From positions 62,001 to 126,000 of the forward strand of contig JAKOGH010000833.1 of the NCBI GenBank assembly GCA_024811115.1: a stretch of 64,000 bases of DNA. Reading direction: 5' to 3'. Position 1 is the first letter of the stretch. Every line of letters begins with the position of its first letter. Below are positions 1 through 11,886 of the stretch, piece after piece. The notes beneath the pieces are model-generated. The model saw nothing but the letters and a program-made list of their open reading frames with translations, made no database searches and had not been told where the DNA came from. A program made the position numbers and the translations under genes. This DNA is from Terana coerulea. Lineage: Eukaryota; Basidiomycota; Agaricomycetes; Polyporales; Phanerochaetaceae.

Positions 1-3000
1 CTGTGCCGCATAGGAACAGCGCCAGTGCACTCCCGCGTCGAATCCTTCAGCGCATCATGCTGTAAGACTGGAACTGGAACACGTCATCAAAAGAGCCTCA
101 GGTACAGTAACGTTTCTCTTACGGTGTGGTTGCCATCGGTCAACTAATAGTATAATCTCTTCGTCAACCAGTTGCGCAATCCCAGCTTCACAGCGCAGCC
201 GCGATGCATGCCTCAGCTCCGGGGCTACAAATTCGGCATGGTCAGCCTTTGTGAGAGGGATTCAAATCTCCGTTTACATACTAGTGGACTGTAGCCATAA
301 ACGGAGCCAAGAGGGCGAGGTTGGGAGGCTGGTATGTAGGGCCGATGGCGTGTGCAAGTGACGCCGCGTAGTATGCAGAGACTGTATGCGCATCCTCTGT
401 GATTACCGTATTCAGCAAGGATGTTGTTGGGCTCAGTTTGGTTGAACAAACCTTCATGCTGTGATAACGCCTGCAGTGTGCCGATTATGGCCGTTGCACG
501 CGATGCAGAGACTATGGAGGATATAGACCATGCTGCGTGAGAAGCTGATCCAGGAAACAGAGTGGTGGATCCATGTCTAGAGTGGTGTGAGTACATGCAG
601 TGGCCTTAAGCGCAGGGACAACCGACCGTACGAGCCCCACCGCAACATTTGAGTGAGAAGTACCGAGAGTGTCACGACCAATACGGTCAATCTCTTCATT
701 AACACCCGGCGTTAGCAACGCCGATAACAAAGAGGTAAGATGTCGCCGTTTTGAAGACGAGGTGATGCTGAGATCGAGCTGGCTTGACCTTGCGGTACCA
801 GAAGGCTGTGACAAAAACAGGTCAAGGTCAGCCTGAACAGTTCCACCTGGGGCATATCGTCAGCGACCAGAATATCAGAAGCGCGGCTTACGCACCCGCA
901 TCCGGCAGCTGGCCCCGACATTGCATGCCCGCCATCGCCTTGCTCGGCTCGGACACCGGGATTGACCTGAGACAGCAAGGTTGGCGCCACGGGCACTGCG
1001 GTGCAGACAAAAGCGCACCATTCCGACCACCCGCCCTGCTTGAGCATGTCCTCCGCCTTCTCTAACCCCATTGATCTCCAGAACTCGCGGGTCTTGATGT
1101 CCCACAGGCGGGCACGGTCGTCCCCGTACATGAGCAGCAGGTTGTCTTCCCGAGACATATCCGTTGCAGAGGTGCGACGGAGGCCGGGATGATAGCAAGC
1201 CTGAAGTAGAGCCTCAGCACAGAACATCGTGCATTCAGATGCGACACTCACAGCTGATACCCGTCTATTGAGATCAAGGCGATCGTGCCGTCTCCGGAGA
1301 CACAGAATATGCACCCTTTCAGGCGTCCGGATGCTATTGAAATGACCTCTGCGAGCGGTTCGGTGAACAGGGTCCACTGAGCCAGCATGTGCAGATCGCT
1401 GCAAATTATATCAGAATGAGCAATCTTCGTTTCCGTCGGGTCTTACCTCAAAGACCAGATGACGACAGCACCGTCGTCGCATCCTCCGACGATCAGGCCC
1501 TCACCGATCCGCTCGTCTCTGGTGGCGTGCAACCCAGTGACACTGCCCGCCAGCGCAATATCAGAGCGCACCCCCGCATCTTCCTTTGCAAACCCGCTGA
1601 CCAGCTGGCTGAATGTGCACCGCGAAAGATAGCCGTCGCCTAGAGCACATAGCGATGTAAGATCCCGTCTGCGCTATCCCGGAATGTTTTTTGGCACAAC
1701 TCACTGTATCCCAAGATGATTTGATCCATTTCGAGGGGAAGTATGCTTGTGATCCTAGGCTGACCCAGCGTCTTCTCGACACTCTCTCGGCTGGGCTTCC
1801 AGACTAGTCTTGTTGCGGCGTCTGAAGGACTAGCGGAATTCGATGTCGTGGTGAGCTGTAACCGCCGCCGTCCTCCTTTCGCTCGAGTTGTGAGTACATG
1901 ACCCGAAGGACTGATGGTGCAGCACGTAGAGTCTGGGAAGCTGGTGGAAGAACGGAGCCTAAAGCTAAGGACAGGGTGAGAATCATTGCAGAGAGCTTGT
2001 TATGATGGGTAACCGCGTACTCTAGCCTATGAGACCCGTCGGTCTTGTTGCCGGACACCTGATCATTATTGGCGTCAACCTCAATAAGGTCTCGGATTTC
2101 GACGCGATCCTGGCCAGAGCAATAAGCATAACGAATGCATGACAACTATTTTATTATCTTACCTCAAAGACGACCGTTAACGCTTTCCTATCCGTCCATT
2201 GTAGGTCCTTGATGCCAGCCAAGCGTGCAGAGCCAATGCTTCGAAGCTCTGTGCCGCTCACGTCGAAGACCTGCATACAGACATTCAATGTACAGCCAGC
2301 CAGAGTATGGGCAAAGACGCCACGCACGGAGAGTTCTTCACAGGAATAAGCGGCAACGAGAGACAACGTATCCGATCCTAGTACCCGGATTGACTTGATC
2401 GCACCGCTCAACGCCAGCGCGCCGAGGTCTGCGGTGTGGTTCAAGATGACACGACCCACATCTTCGTCTCGCAGTTCTTGCCCCAGGCTCTCGGACGACT
2501 TGAAACCCTTCAGCGCGGCCTTGAAGGTCTTCGGAAGCGGAAGGTGGGTGCTCGATCCCGGGAGTCTCGAGCATCGGCTCTGGCGTCGGCGGCCCGTCGA
2601 GAATCGAGAGTCGTTGTCTGATTACGTGGCGGCTCGAGTTCACTTGCAGAACTGCGATTTGCCCTGAAGAAGGTTCACCGACGGCTGGAGGGTATGTGCG
2701 CATGCGACTCACCATCTCCGGTGCAGTGCAAAGCGATGGCTTCCGCGGGACCGTCGACGGACCAGTCCCCGATCTTTAGCAGCTCGGTCGAGTCGGGGTC
2801 GTCCAAGCGGTCGACATGAAGCTCGAAAGCTACGATTCGAGTTTCCTCGTCTCTTTCGCCACTCTCCAAGTCTTGCGGCTGAATGGTGGATGTCGTTGGC
2901 TCTGGCGTTGCACAAACTAGGATCAGAAATGACTAACACGTGCGTTAGAGCGCTGTAGTGGAAAAAGAGAAGCGCATACATTATTGACTGGCGCGACATG

Positions 3001-4228
3001 GAGACGTTTCCAAGTCCAGATGACTGGCAGTTTGGACGACGCTTTCGCACCAGGAGGTGGAGTGAAGTTCCCGCCCTCCGCGGGGCAAGAGGCTGCGCAC
3101 GTTCCATCCTCAGTAGAGTAGACTCCGATGTTTCTGAGAAAGATATATATTGCTCGAACTAGGTTTACATGGACAATTCGTGGACACATACCCTGACTGC
3201 AACAAGGCTACGCAGAGTTGGTGTCCTGGGACGGAGTTGACGGCTGACACGTGAGACAATTCTGTAGAAGATGGAATACTGTGGCTAGTCAGAGTCCAGG
3301 ATGTCAAGGCAGCAGGGTCCGCAATGCTCAGAGTGCGAGCTGGCGAGGGGGTTGAGGGTGTCGAGATTGACTTTACGGAAGAAGCGGAGGATTTGGTCGT
3401 GTGCACTCCTGCCGTCGACTTCACCTCCAATGTGTTGGGAAATGTGCTCACGGGGGTATCCGAGGGTAGATGGGCCTCGCTACGGTGGTCTGCGCCAAGA
3501 GGTTTCAGCTTGTCCCCGCCGGGCATTATAGCATCCACCATCGTTCTCTCCTTCACCCCGCCCTTCTTCCTCATCAACCCTTTCAGTTTCTCCTGTTCAT
3601 CCTCGAAATCCACGTAATTCTTCGGCGCTTCAACCTGCTCTGCAGAGACTGACGACACCACGGTCGATTTCGTGACCTGAAAGGGCGAGAACGGAGACAA
3701 GGACTTTGCCGACGCAGGGGAGACCGAGCGTGGAGAGCGAAAGCCACGACGAAGGTACCGGGGGTTGGGCTGATAGAGCTAGCCGCAGAAGAGGCAGGGT
3801 TCGAGAGTTCCTGCTTTCCGGGGGTCGTATCCAGAGAAGGCCGTCTTGGTCTTGGCCTCATTGAGCGGAAGAAATACAGAGTTCCGTCCTCGCACCCTAC
3901 TACCGCACCGCACGGAGCAGCAGGCCCTAAAGAATCCGCGGGTGGCAATGGAAGTATGCATGACGGAATTGCCTGGGAGAAGCTAGTGTGGACTGAGTTT
4001 TGGGGGTCGCCTGCAAACGTCAGACAGAGCTTTAGCGTCATGACCGATGAAACATGGATGGGTTGGTTTCGAGAAAAGAGTCTTTCGCGGAACGGATAGC
4101 AGTAAGTTGTTGCGCTGGTGGATGGCAAGGAGCAAGTTGCTTGGACAGTGGGCATTGAGCGCTTGCTTCTCGAGGATAACTCTAATTAGAAATCCCCGTT
4201 TCTCCGGAACCCGGAGAAACACCTCCAA
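1..4228 (-). CDS. WD40-repeat protein, possibly WDR7/rabconnectin-3-like, 3' end cut by window edge
   Basis: Large multi-exon gene read on the minus strand. Blade-like segments are visible in order: CGAVVGCEDGTLYFF (about 3890), DQIILGYSDGYLSRC (spliced, about 1700), IVGGCDDGAVVIWSL (about 1470), SGDGTIALISIDGYQL (about 1270) and YGDDRARLWDIKTREFWRSM (about 1100). Several introns are clear, for example the phase-consistent GTGAGT...TAG intron near 1645-1710. After the propeller comes a helical-looking region (LTSLLSALLTPGVNEEIDRI, about 700) that continues to base 1, so the C-terminus is missing. A long N-terminal propeller followed by a helical part resembles WDR7/rabconnectin-3 beta proteins, which regulate the vacuolar ATPase; I hold this only as a likely relation. 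Frame breaks occur near 1151 (G run), 2560 (G run) and 3764 (C run). The start codon is not resolved; the upper limit given is approximate. Confidence 0.7.
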
Positions 4229-5530
4229 ATCGGGTAAGCGTCGGGCTGTCTAAATGATAGGCGCCTGTCAGGGTCGGCGAACGGCAAAGGAGGATAGTGC
4301 ATTTGTTGCTGCATTTGAGACAGATAAAATGGTTATAGAGGTAAATAAATTGCAGGTTATGTAGAATGTCATGTTTAAGGTATTATGATATGTTATTTGC
4401 TATTAACTGCAACTGCAAGCAATTTTTACAGCTTTTACGAGCCTACTTAGCACAATGTGTCCCCAGAATTTGGACAGATACAAGAAATTATGTTGCATTT
4501 ATTGCAGCACTGTCTTAAATGAATAAGTGCTTGATGTACACTTGATGCATGGTCCCATTACAGCCACATTTAAATTTATATCGGGTCTAGTTCACTTTGC
4601 TTGCGCTGAGGGTTATTGATGCTTGCTTTGCAGTGCCTACCACTCCGGCACTGCCTCTAAATGTAATAAACAATTTTGTTCTAACACATTAATATTGTAC
4701 ACCATCTGTACAGAGAGAAACGTATAGAGCGTAACATGGGAAGGTTTTCACTGCCCTTACCCCCAGGTGCTTATGACTGAGCGCCCCGCCCCGCCTTTTC
4801 CATATTTGGGGGTTTCCAATTAGAATAATCCGCTTGTCGGGACTCGGAGGCAACTCGGAGGGGCAGTCGTGAGAACGTTTTGATGGCGCATACAAACCCC
4901 TACTCACTCCCACCGCGCCTTCCTCGGGAATTCCACGTCCCAATACGTGCTTGTAAGTACACCCATCCTTAGACTTTGTGGCAATGGTAAGTTCAGAGTA
5001 GTCTCTCAGGCGAATTGGAATGCATATCAAGCGTAGAGCATGTTCACAGGATGGCTTCACGGCTTCACAACGTCAGCATTAATTTGCGGCGGTAAGTGTT
5101 CACGGAGGTTGAATGGAGTCCCGCTAGCTGACAGGTCGAGTAGGTAACAGATGCAGGGTTGCGTCGAACCATGCCGCGCGCCAGCTCCCGTTTGGCATTC
5201 CGCGGCCGAAAACATTGTTTCTGCAGCCCATGCGTCCCAATGCGCTGATCTTGGCCGCACGGTGCGGGCTTCTCGCTTTCCCACCGCTTAGCGAGAAGCT
5301 CGCCGAGATGCGTTCAGAATGATCGAGGCGAGCTTCACTCAATCTGGCGTTTGCGCCAATCCAACGCTTGGGGTCGCTTCTGAGCACCGGGAGACGGTCG
5401 TGCTTGCGCACTAAACCCGCACAAGTACGATTAGGGCCTCCCCGGGGCAGGGCAATGAGGCTACCCACCTTCATTATTCTCTGCACAGCCCTCGCACGTT
5501 ATGGCGATACCTAGGAGAGCGGACGCCACC
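4229..5530. other. Intergenic region with AT-rich core
   Basis: No convincing gene. Bases 4300-4700 are strikingly AT-rich compared with the rest of the window. The short sequence GATAACTCTAATTAGAAATC at about 4175 reappears in diverged, inverted form near 4805-4830, which could be the ends of an old inserted element, but the match is weak. Open frames at 4689-5060 and 5124-5486 on the minus strand show no motif and look like chance. Confidence 0.4.
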
Positions 5531-6514
5531 ATGACGGCCTCTCAGCATGTCGCTATGAGTACCGTGGCTGGGATGGTACTCGGTGTACGTGAGTAAACAG
5601 CCGTTGACGTGGCACACGACGACGAGACGACGTGACATACTCATCCCTTCTCCCAGTGGGCCTCTTCGTTCTCATCTGTGCATATCAGTTCTTGCCGAGG
5701 AAAGGCAAGTCGCGGTCGACAGCACCGAAAGGGCTGGCACCCCCTTACCCAAACCTCGTCCACTCCTTTCTCGCATTCGCGCGCGATGCACCACGTTCCT
5801 TACCCATTTCAAACCGAAGCCGAAGCCTTTAATCCCCGTCCAAGGCGGGCCCGACCTGCCGACCCACCGCCCACTGCACTCCTTCCACCTCACGCCGGAG
5901 CGCAGACGCGAGCGCGACGTGAATCGCAAGCGGTTCGCGACGTCGCTGCGGCTCAAGCTCGACATCTCCGCCTTCACGCACCACGGTTCGCCGACTTCTT
6001 CCCCGCGGACGCCCAAGCAGGCGTACATGCGTATGAAGGACAGCGATGACGAGTCTCAGCGGCTCCTGTCTCGGATGGCAGAGCAAGGCCTTCTGTCGCC
6101 GTGGTCCCCTGCAGACGACGTCTACCCTTCCACGCCTCCTCCGAAGTTCAAGCCGTTCCTGTCGCCAGCGTTCACGCCCGGCACGCCGCCCCCTGTGTAC
6201 CCGCCCCCGCCGGCATACGTCCCCGGCACGCCGCTGCGAGGCGCGTTCGGCGGCCAGACCATCGACGAGCGCAAGAAGGCGCATCTCGATCCTTTGACGA
6301 CAGTGCGGCGGTGGAGAAGGGAGGTGACGACGGGAACGAGTCGTTGATGGCGGAGATCCAGGACATTTTACAGATTGTGCATCGTGAGCCACAAGAGGAG
6401 GAGGAGAACCCTTTGTCATCGCGGACGATGATGATGCTTCGCATCGTAGTTCCTGTATCAGTGAGGACCTTCCTTTGTAGCGGTGTTTCGGCCGCGTCTT
6501 GGATTACATTATAG
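5531..6514 (+). CDS. Proline-rich single-pass membrane protein, unknown function
   Basis: The ATG at 5531 lies in a good context (GCCACCATGA). Exon 1 ends at a GTGAGT donor at 5588 and exon 2 begins after CCCAG at 5657; the junction encodes a hydrophobic stretch (VLGLFVLICAYQFL) that should be a signal anchor. The remainder is basic then proline/serine/threonine-rich (SPRTPKQAYMRMKDSDDES, YPPPPAYVPGTPLRG), as in a cytosolic disordered tail. The reading frame changes near 5740, where the PLPKPRPLLSRIR frame begins, and near 6290, where SFDDSAAVEKGGDDGNESL continues to the stop at 6512-6514. Both look like single-base indels. I recognise no family. Without repair of the second break the frame stops at 6347. 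Confidence 0.5.
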
Positions 6515-6845
6515 AACGGCTGGTCCCTTTCGCTCGTTCCATGTGTATCTGATGTACTTGTACGACGACGGAACAATTCATTGTACTTCTAGACTGTACC
6601 ATCTGATCTGTTTTGGCGTATCGTTGTCTCCCCAAAGCAGCGGTTTCTAACTACCAAAGACCAGACAACTCACTCACTCTAAGCAGGCTAATACGAGACG
6701 ACGACTACCATGCCGGGTGTTTGTCCAGGGTATCCCTGTAAATGGTTGGAGCCTTAGTCGGGACTCGGCATAGAAAAGAACTTAGAACTTAGAACCACGG
6801 GCAGGCTTACTGAGCACTCAGCAAAAAAATGATTGCTGTTACGCA
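6515..6845. other. Intergenic spacer
   Basis: Lies between the proline-rich membrane protein and the tRNA gene. I see no open frame, repeat or conserved site in it. Confidence 0.5.
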
Positions 6846-6927
6846 CGACGCCAGCAGGACTCGAACCTGCGCCCCGAAACGGGAATTGATTTCTAATCAA
6901 TCGCCTTAACCACTTGGCTATAGCGCC
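6846..6927 (-). tRNA. tRNA-Ser(AGA)
   Basis: On the minus strand the acceptor arm GGCGCTA pairs with TGGCGTC (two G-U pairs). The anticodon stem ATTGA/TCAAT encloses the loop TTAGAAA with anticodon AGA. A long variable arm (TCCCG/CGGGG type) follows, then the T arm GCAGG-TTCGAGT-CCTGC. The discriminator base is G, as usual for eukaryotic tRNA-Ser. There is no intron. The GGTTCGAGTCC B box and the D-arm A box give internal Pol III promoters. It decodes UCU, and UCC/UCA by wobble after A34 is converted to inosine. Confidence 0.95.
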
Positions 6928-7528
6928 TTGATGAAGCTTTTCTCCATAATAATGTATAGCTGCAAGCCATCTAGATGCGCAAGAACTGCCCTTTTTCAGA
7001 TTATACCTGACGCCACGACTTCGCCACGACTGTCCTTGCTCATTGCCTTGCTTTCCCCTACGAACGCTTGAACCTCGAGTTCTTCAATCCAAAACGTCCC
7101 GTGAAGTCGCCATGAGATAGGACCATGTATGTCTCGGGCCTCAGTCAAGTTTCGATGCTCGCCTGGTGCTCGCAGATGGGTGGTATGTGGGGTGACCTCT
7201 ACGGCATTCCTGGGGCAGCGGTGTCAGGCTGTGCTTGTATATGGCGTATATGGGACTTCTTGCGATAGTATGTGGAATCGCCTTTGCTTCCTAGTATCTA
7301 TCAGCACTAAGTCTGGCCATCGATTGCCTCTAGTAAACACATACGGACGTTGTCCTGTGCAGGGTAAACTTTGGAGAGCGAAGATCTTGTACAGCTATAC
7401 AGCATCACGGCGCTCCTCCACTGTTGCGGCCCCCTAATCCATTACTGTTACTGGAATTGATGCTGCCCAGAGAAGTTTCGCCGCACGTATATATCTCAAC
7501 GCAAGAGCGGCTGACTTGTACCCTCTTC
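6928..7528. other. Intergenic / possible 5' region of next gene
   Basis: No supported gene. The open frames at 7129-7437 and 7424-7723 have no motif upstream of the next CDS; the second is the same frame as exon 1 of that CDS, so its start could lie further upstream than given. Confidence 0.4.
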
Positions 7529-8123
7529 ATGACGCCGACGGCGACTCAGTCTATGCCTTCTGCCCTCCCCGCCCAGCCGCGAGCCGTACCAAACTTGGCC
7601 AGCCCTACAGCTGGCTCATGTGGGGCGAACGTCGTCGTCACGGTCCAGCTTGTCGACAGCGCTTCGGCAAGTCCATTATCCCTCAAAACAGCCGTAGGAG
7701 TAGTGCTTGCACTATGTAAGTAAAACCTTCGCTATCGATATCGCGAGTCTGTTCTCAATGTCAATACATCTGCAGTTTGCATGTTTGCTCTATTTGGCGG
7801 ATTTGCATGCATGGTGAGGCGAAAAGAGGCCAGAGAGTCGTTGAGGTCAGACCGTAAGCATCCAGTTACCTTTGTCGCACTTTTTGGAGCTTAACGAACG
7901 CCGCTTGTACGCAGGACCCCGAGCGCCATCCAGACGGAACCTGCTCAGTACTTCCAGCCCGAATTCAGGGTCGGTTGAGACACTCCCTGTATACGACCCG
8001 GTTCGAGTGCCCGCGTATAAAGCACATCCAGTACCACTGGCACCTGTGCCGCCAGCGTATCATCCCGGAGACACAATGCCCTCGCTTGATGGGCCGAGCT
8101 TTAGCTCTCGACGCTCACGCTAG
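7529..8123 (+). CDS. Single-pass membrane protein, unknown function
   Basis: Three exons with consistent phases: 7529-7715, 7776-7853 and 7915-8123. Donors are GTAAGT and GTAAGC; acceptors are TGCAG and CGCAG. Exon 1 encodes a Ser/Thr/Ala/Pro-rich, presumably extracellular segment. The junction with exon 2 encodes one transmembrane segment (VGVVLALFCMFALFGGFACM) followed by the positive stop-transfer sequence VRRKEARE. Exon 3 encodes a cytosolic tail rich in Pro and Ser, ending SFSSRRSR and TAG. The layout (Ser/Thr-rich ectodomain, one TM helix, basic flank, disordered tail) is common in fungal Mid2-like surface sensors, but there is no specific motif. No frame break. The start may lie upstream in the same frame; no signal peptide is visible with the start given. 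Confidence 0.6.
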
Positions 8124-9141
8124 ACGGCTTGGCCCCGCCAACACACGATAGCATGCGACCCTGTCGGAAGCCGACTGTGCTTCTTACACAAGATGGATAG
8201 TGTCGCCAGTAATGAGTCCAGAGTAAGCGTGGGCGATCATCTCCGCGACTTGGCGGGAGTAGTCAGTCTTACGCTTCGCTCATTTTTTTCCGGCTGATGC
8301 GGGAGGGCCGATGTCATGTCTCCTTTGTGGTTGCTGCCCGTTAGTAGTCTGAAAGCTGTTCCTCAATAGTACTTGACTAGTACTACACACGCTACTATAC
8401 GTAATGACTATCCGAGTACGCGGTACGAGCCTTGTACTCCATGTAATTTCCGCAGCCCGAAGCAAATGTATTTGTTACTCATTGATAGCACACCATGACT
8501 GGCATAGCCTTAAGCTTGGTACACAGCACTCGGCGGTGTGTAGGCGGTGCGCATGAACAGCCTTGCCCGCGCGTATAGAGAGCAGGCCTCAGCGTGGCTT
8601 GTTCGAAGTCCAGAGGCTCTGTGAAGCAGTAAAAGCGATGCCATGCATTGCATGGGCTACTGGCAAGGTGTAGGCAACAGTCTCGGACGAGTTCAAAGAG
8701 TTGTACGCACCGGCGTGCCCATATCAGGGAAGCAGAGCCTTCTGATCCTAACAACTGTAAACATTTCCTCCATCTGGCTCAAAATTCGAACCAAAACTCG
8801 CGGTCTCCTTTATGCCGCACTGATAGTATACAGATTTACTAATATACTCGCTGCTATGTATAAGAGGCTAGCTGACTAGCTTGGGAAGCTTTGCTTTCTC
8901 CCTATCCTCACTTGAGATATTTGATAGTTAATTACTTAGCAGATATCCCGTATTTAGCACTTGTATACTACGTAAGACTGTCTTCACTAAATCGAGCTTT
9001 GGACGACCTTGACATTCACTCTCCCACTACCTGCTGCAGATCTCGAACACCTCGCGCGGCTGCCTCACACCGCGGCACGTCTACTCTCCATCCTCAAAGG
9101 ATCCCATCCAGCATCTGTGGACTTCAAGATACTATTCCGTG
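8124..9141. other. Intergenic region
   Basis: Contains the promoter of the RBM25 homologue. No conserved coding motif or repeat was noticed; several short open frames near 8480-8880 overlap each other on both strands and look random. Confidence 0.45.
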
Positions 9142-11375
9142 ATGCAGGGAATGCCAAATCGGTTAGGACTTGGTCTACGTGCCCCTCTGCCTTCATACGG
9201 GCAAGGTCCCTCAATGTCGGCTCTCGCAGCGCAGCAACATGGGCACGGGAATCAAAACCAATTTTCACCCCCGCAGCAGCGAGCCACTACCCTCTTCATC
9301 GGCTCGATTTCAGGTGGCATAACAGACGCATTCCTTAACCAGCTTCTCAGTGTATGCTGTTTCCTCTTTCATATCCTCGATCGCCTTAATGAACATTGTG
9401 GCTCTCTTTAGGCATGTGGAAACGTTACCTCTTTCAAGCGATTGATCACGCCGGCAAATAAACCGCAAGGGTTTGGTTTTGCGGAGTTCCAAGACCCAGA
9501 CGGTGCGTTGCGAGCCACGACGTTGCTCAACGGTGTGGAGCTGCCTGCTCTTGAGGATGGGTGTGTTAACAAGAAGTTGCTGGTGAGCTACACAGAGCTT
9601 GCTGCTTATCCAATGTCTTACGTTTGCGTCAGGTCAAGGCCGACGAGAAGACTAAAGTGTTTCTGGATGCGTATGCCGGTCAAAAATGAAAACCGACGTG
9701 CGTGCGCCGTCGTCATGCCTTCAAACACACTTACGCTTTGTATCTGTCTAGGCCGAAGAGGAAGCCATGCGTCGCTCGAAGGCTAGAGTTGACGACTTGC
9801 TCACGGACATCAACAAGCTCTCACAAGATGCCGCAGACAACGGCTTGATAGATAAGGAGAAATACGTCATCCCTCCGCATCTTCACGACTTGCAAGAAGC
9901 TGATCTCCCAGAAACGCAACGCGGTCTGGTCATGACTGAAATCGCCCAATTCCGCGAACGGGCCGCAAAGCGCGAGCGCGAGAAGATGCGCGATGTTCAA
10001 GCGGCTGTGCCTACGATACTGAACATGCCGAGTGGGCCGAAGCAGAGGGAATGGGGCAAGCCAGCGCAGAGCACGCCACAGCCATCGTCGCAGGAGAGCA
10101 AGAGTGATCCGTATGGACGACCCCCGGCGTTCGTGAGGGAAGGAAGAGGCGGGACAATCGGGTGCGGACGAACGAAGCAGCTCCGTTGTGAGGATTCAAA
10201 AGACGGACGAGGAGCTAGAGGCGGAACGTAAAGAGGCTCGAAGGCGAGACGAGGAGAACTCATTCAAGGATGTAAGTACCACTGTTTTATTGACCTCCAT
10301 AGTCGTCCATATACTGATTATTTTGCAGCGCGAACGCCGATACGAGCCACGAGAACGGTCTCGCATTCAAACTCTGGAACGTTCGATTGCTCGTGAGAGG
10401 GCATTGAGGGAGGCTGAAGAGAGGGACCGAGTGGAGATGCGCGCACGATTGGACATCTGGGACGATGATGAGAGTGACGAGCTATTCTATACTGACCGGT
10501 GAGCACTCTGTCACCATTACTTGCGCCGTTCTCACCTCGCGTGTCAGAGCACGATGGCGCACTCAACGCGCAAGGCGGCTCACGACCGAGGAGTCGGCGG
10601 ATAGTGAATCCCGGCTCTACGAGGAGCGAGAAGCTGAAAACCTGCGCCGTGAATCGGAAGCATTCCTCGCAAGACAAATGGACGAGATGCAGGCACTGCA
10701 AGACGAGCAACGCAAAGCCGGCATGCTGCTCGAAGATGGCGCGCCTGTGAAGTTGAACGTCTCCTTGGCGCCAGTCCCCACGAAAGCGGACGGCGGAAAG
10801 GAGAAGGCGGCTGTAGTATTTGGTCAGGACGAGGATGAGGAAGAGGGTGCTCGGAAGAGGAGAGTGCCACTACCGACACTGGACCTTGCCGAGACTGGCG
10901 AAAAGGCTAAGGAGAGGCTAGAGAAGATTAAGACTACCGTACCGACGGACAAAGATACCCTGTTCAAGTCGAAGGTACGATGGGACGGTTTGACCGATGT
11001 AAGCTACAATCCGCTCTATTTGCTGCGTGTACTCAAGCGCTTTTTCTAGCCCATGATTGACCGCAAGCTGGAGCCTTTGATCAAACGCCTGATGGTTAAG
11101 TCGCTTGGCGAGTTGGAGGACGACGACCTTGTGATGTTCGTCTTGGAACATCTCAAGGATCACAAAGGGCCTCAGAAACTCATTGAAGGGCTCGAGCCGG
11201 TGCGTGTCATTCAAGCTCTGTATCGATGTCCCACTCACGTAGATTACTCTGCGCGCTATGACAGGTTCTCGATGATGAGGCCACTGATCTGGTTATCAAC
11301 GTGTGGCGACAGATCATCTTCGAGAGCATGGCCTATGGAGAGGGTCTACACACCGAAAAAATGATGGTGGACTAA
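9142..11375 (+). CDS. RBM25: RNA-binding protein 25 homologue (RRM + PWI splicing factor)
   Basis: Nuclear pre-mRNA splicing factor associated with the U1 snRNP in known relatives. Exons: 9142-9351, 9412-9582, 9633-about 9696, about 9754-10272, 10329-10498, 10548-10998, 11050-11199 and 11265-11375. The N-terminal RRM shows RNP2 (TLFIGSIS) and RNP1 (KPQGFGFAEF). The middle is a long charged Arg/Glu-rich coiled region (RERRYEPRERSRIQTLERSI). The C-terminus is a PWI domain (LIKRLMVKSLGELEDDDLVM then VLDEEATDLVINVWRQIIFE), ending MVD and TAA. The first ATG in frame before the conserved RRM is taken as the start. Two frame breaks, in the A run at 9682-9686 and the G run at 10151-10153, interrupt an otherwise perfect protein; since the gene is normally essential they are probably sequence errors. 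Confidence 0.9.
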
Positions 11376-11886
11376 TTCTGGAACGCGTCTGCTGCCTCGG
11401 GCGGTTCGGTACGTTTGCGTAGTGTCGGCTCTTTATCCTACTGAGATGTACGAGAAGTTCCATTCCATTCGCGCTTGATGACAATAAGGGAATGCTGAAG
11501 AGGCGGGCGGGGCAAGGGTAGTATCGATAGCGCGTCGTGAGTGTGTCATTCGTCTCGGTGTTACTCAAGCAGGTCCTGCCACCTCTGCGCCCCACCTGCG
11601 CCAGGTACGCCTTCACTGCCGGGTAGCCTTTCGTTCGAACAAAGGGTATACACTGGCTTCACGCTGAGTCCTCACGCTTCTCTCGTTCCATGTATCCATT
11701 AATCCATCCATATATGCGGCACTAGACGTGACACCTGGCACTTGGCTGTGGCCAGAGCTATTGACAGTGAGATACATTTCCATTAATAATGTAGGAATCA
11801 AAGTGTGACTAAACATTGCTCTAAAATTTCGACGCAAAATAGTAGGTGTGTATTGTACGCGGTGCGAAGTGAAAGAAGTGAGCACT
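11376..11886. other. Convergent intergenic spacer
   Basis: Separates the 3' end of RBM25 (plus strand) from the 3' end of esterase CE1 (minus strand). No gene or repeat seen; it should hold both transcription terminators. Confidence 0.45.

Noticed and set aside
4175..4830. Possible old element bounded by weak inverted copies around an AT-rich core
   Set aside because: The arms match poorly and only over about 23 bases, and no target duplication is visible.
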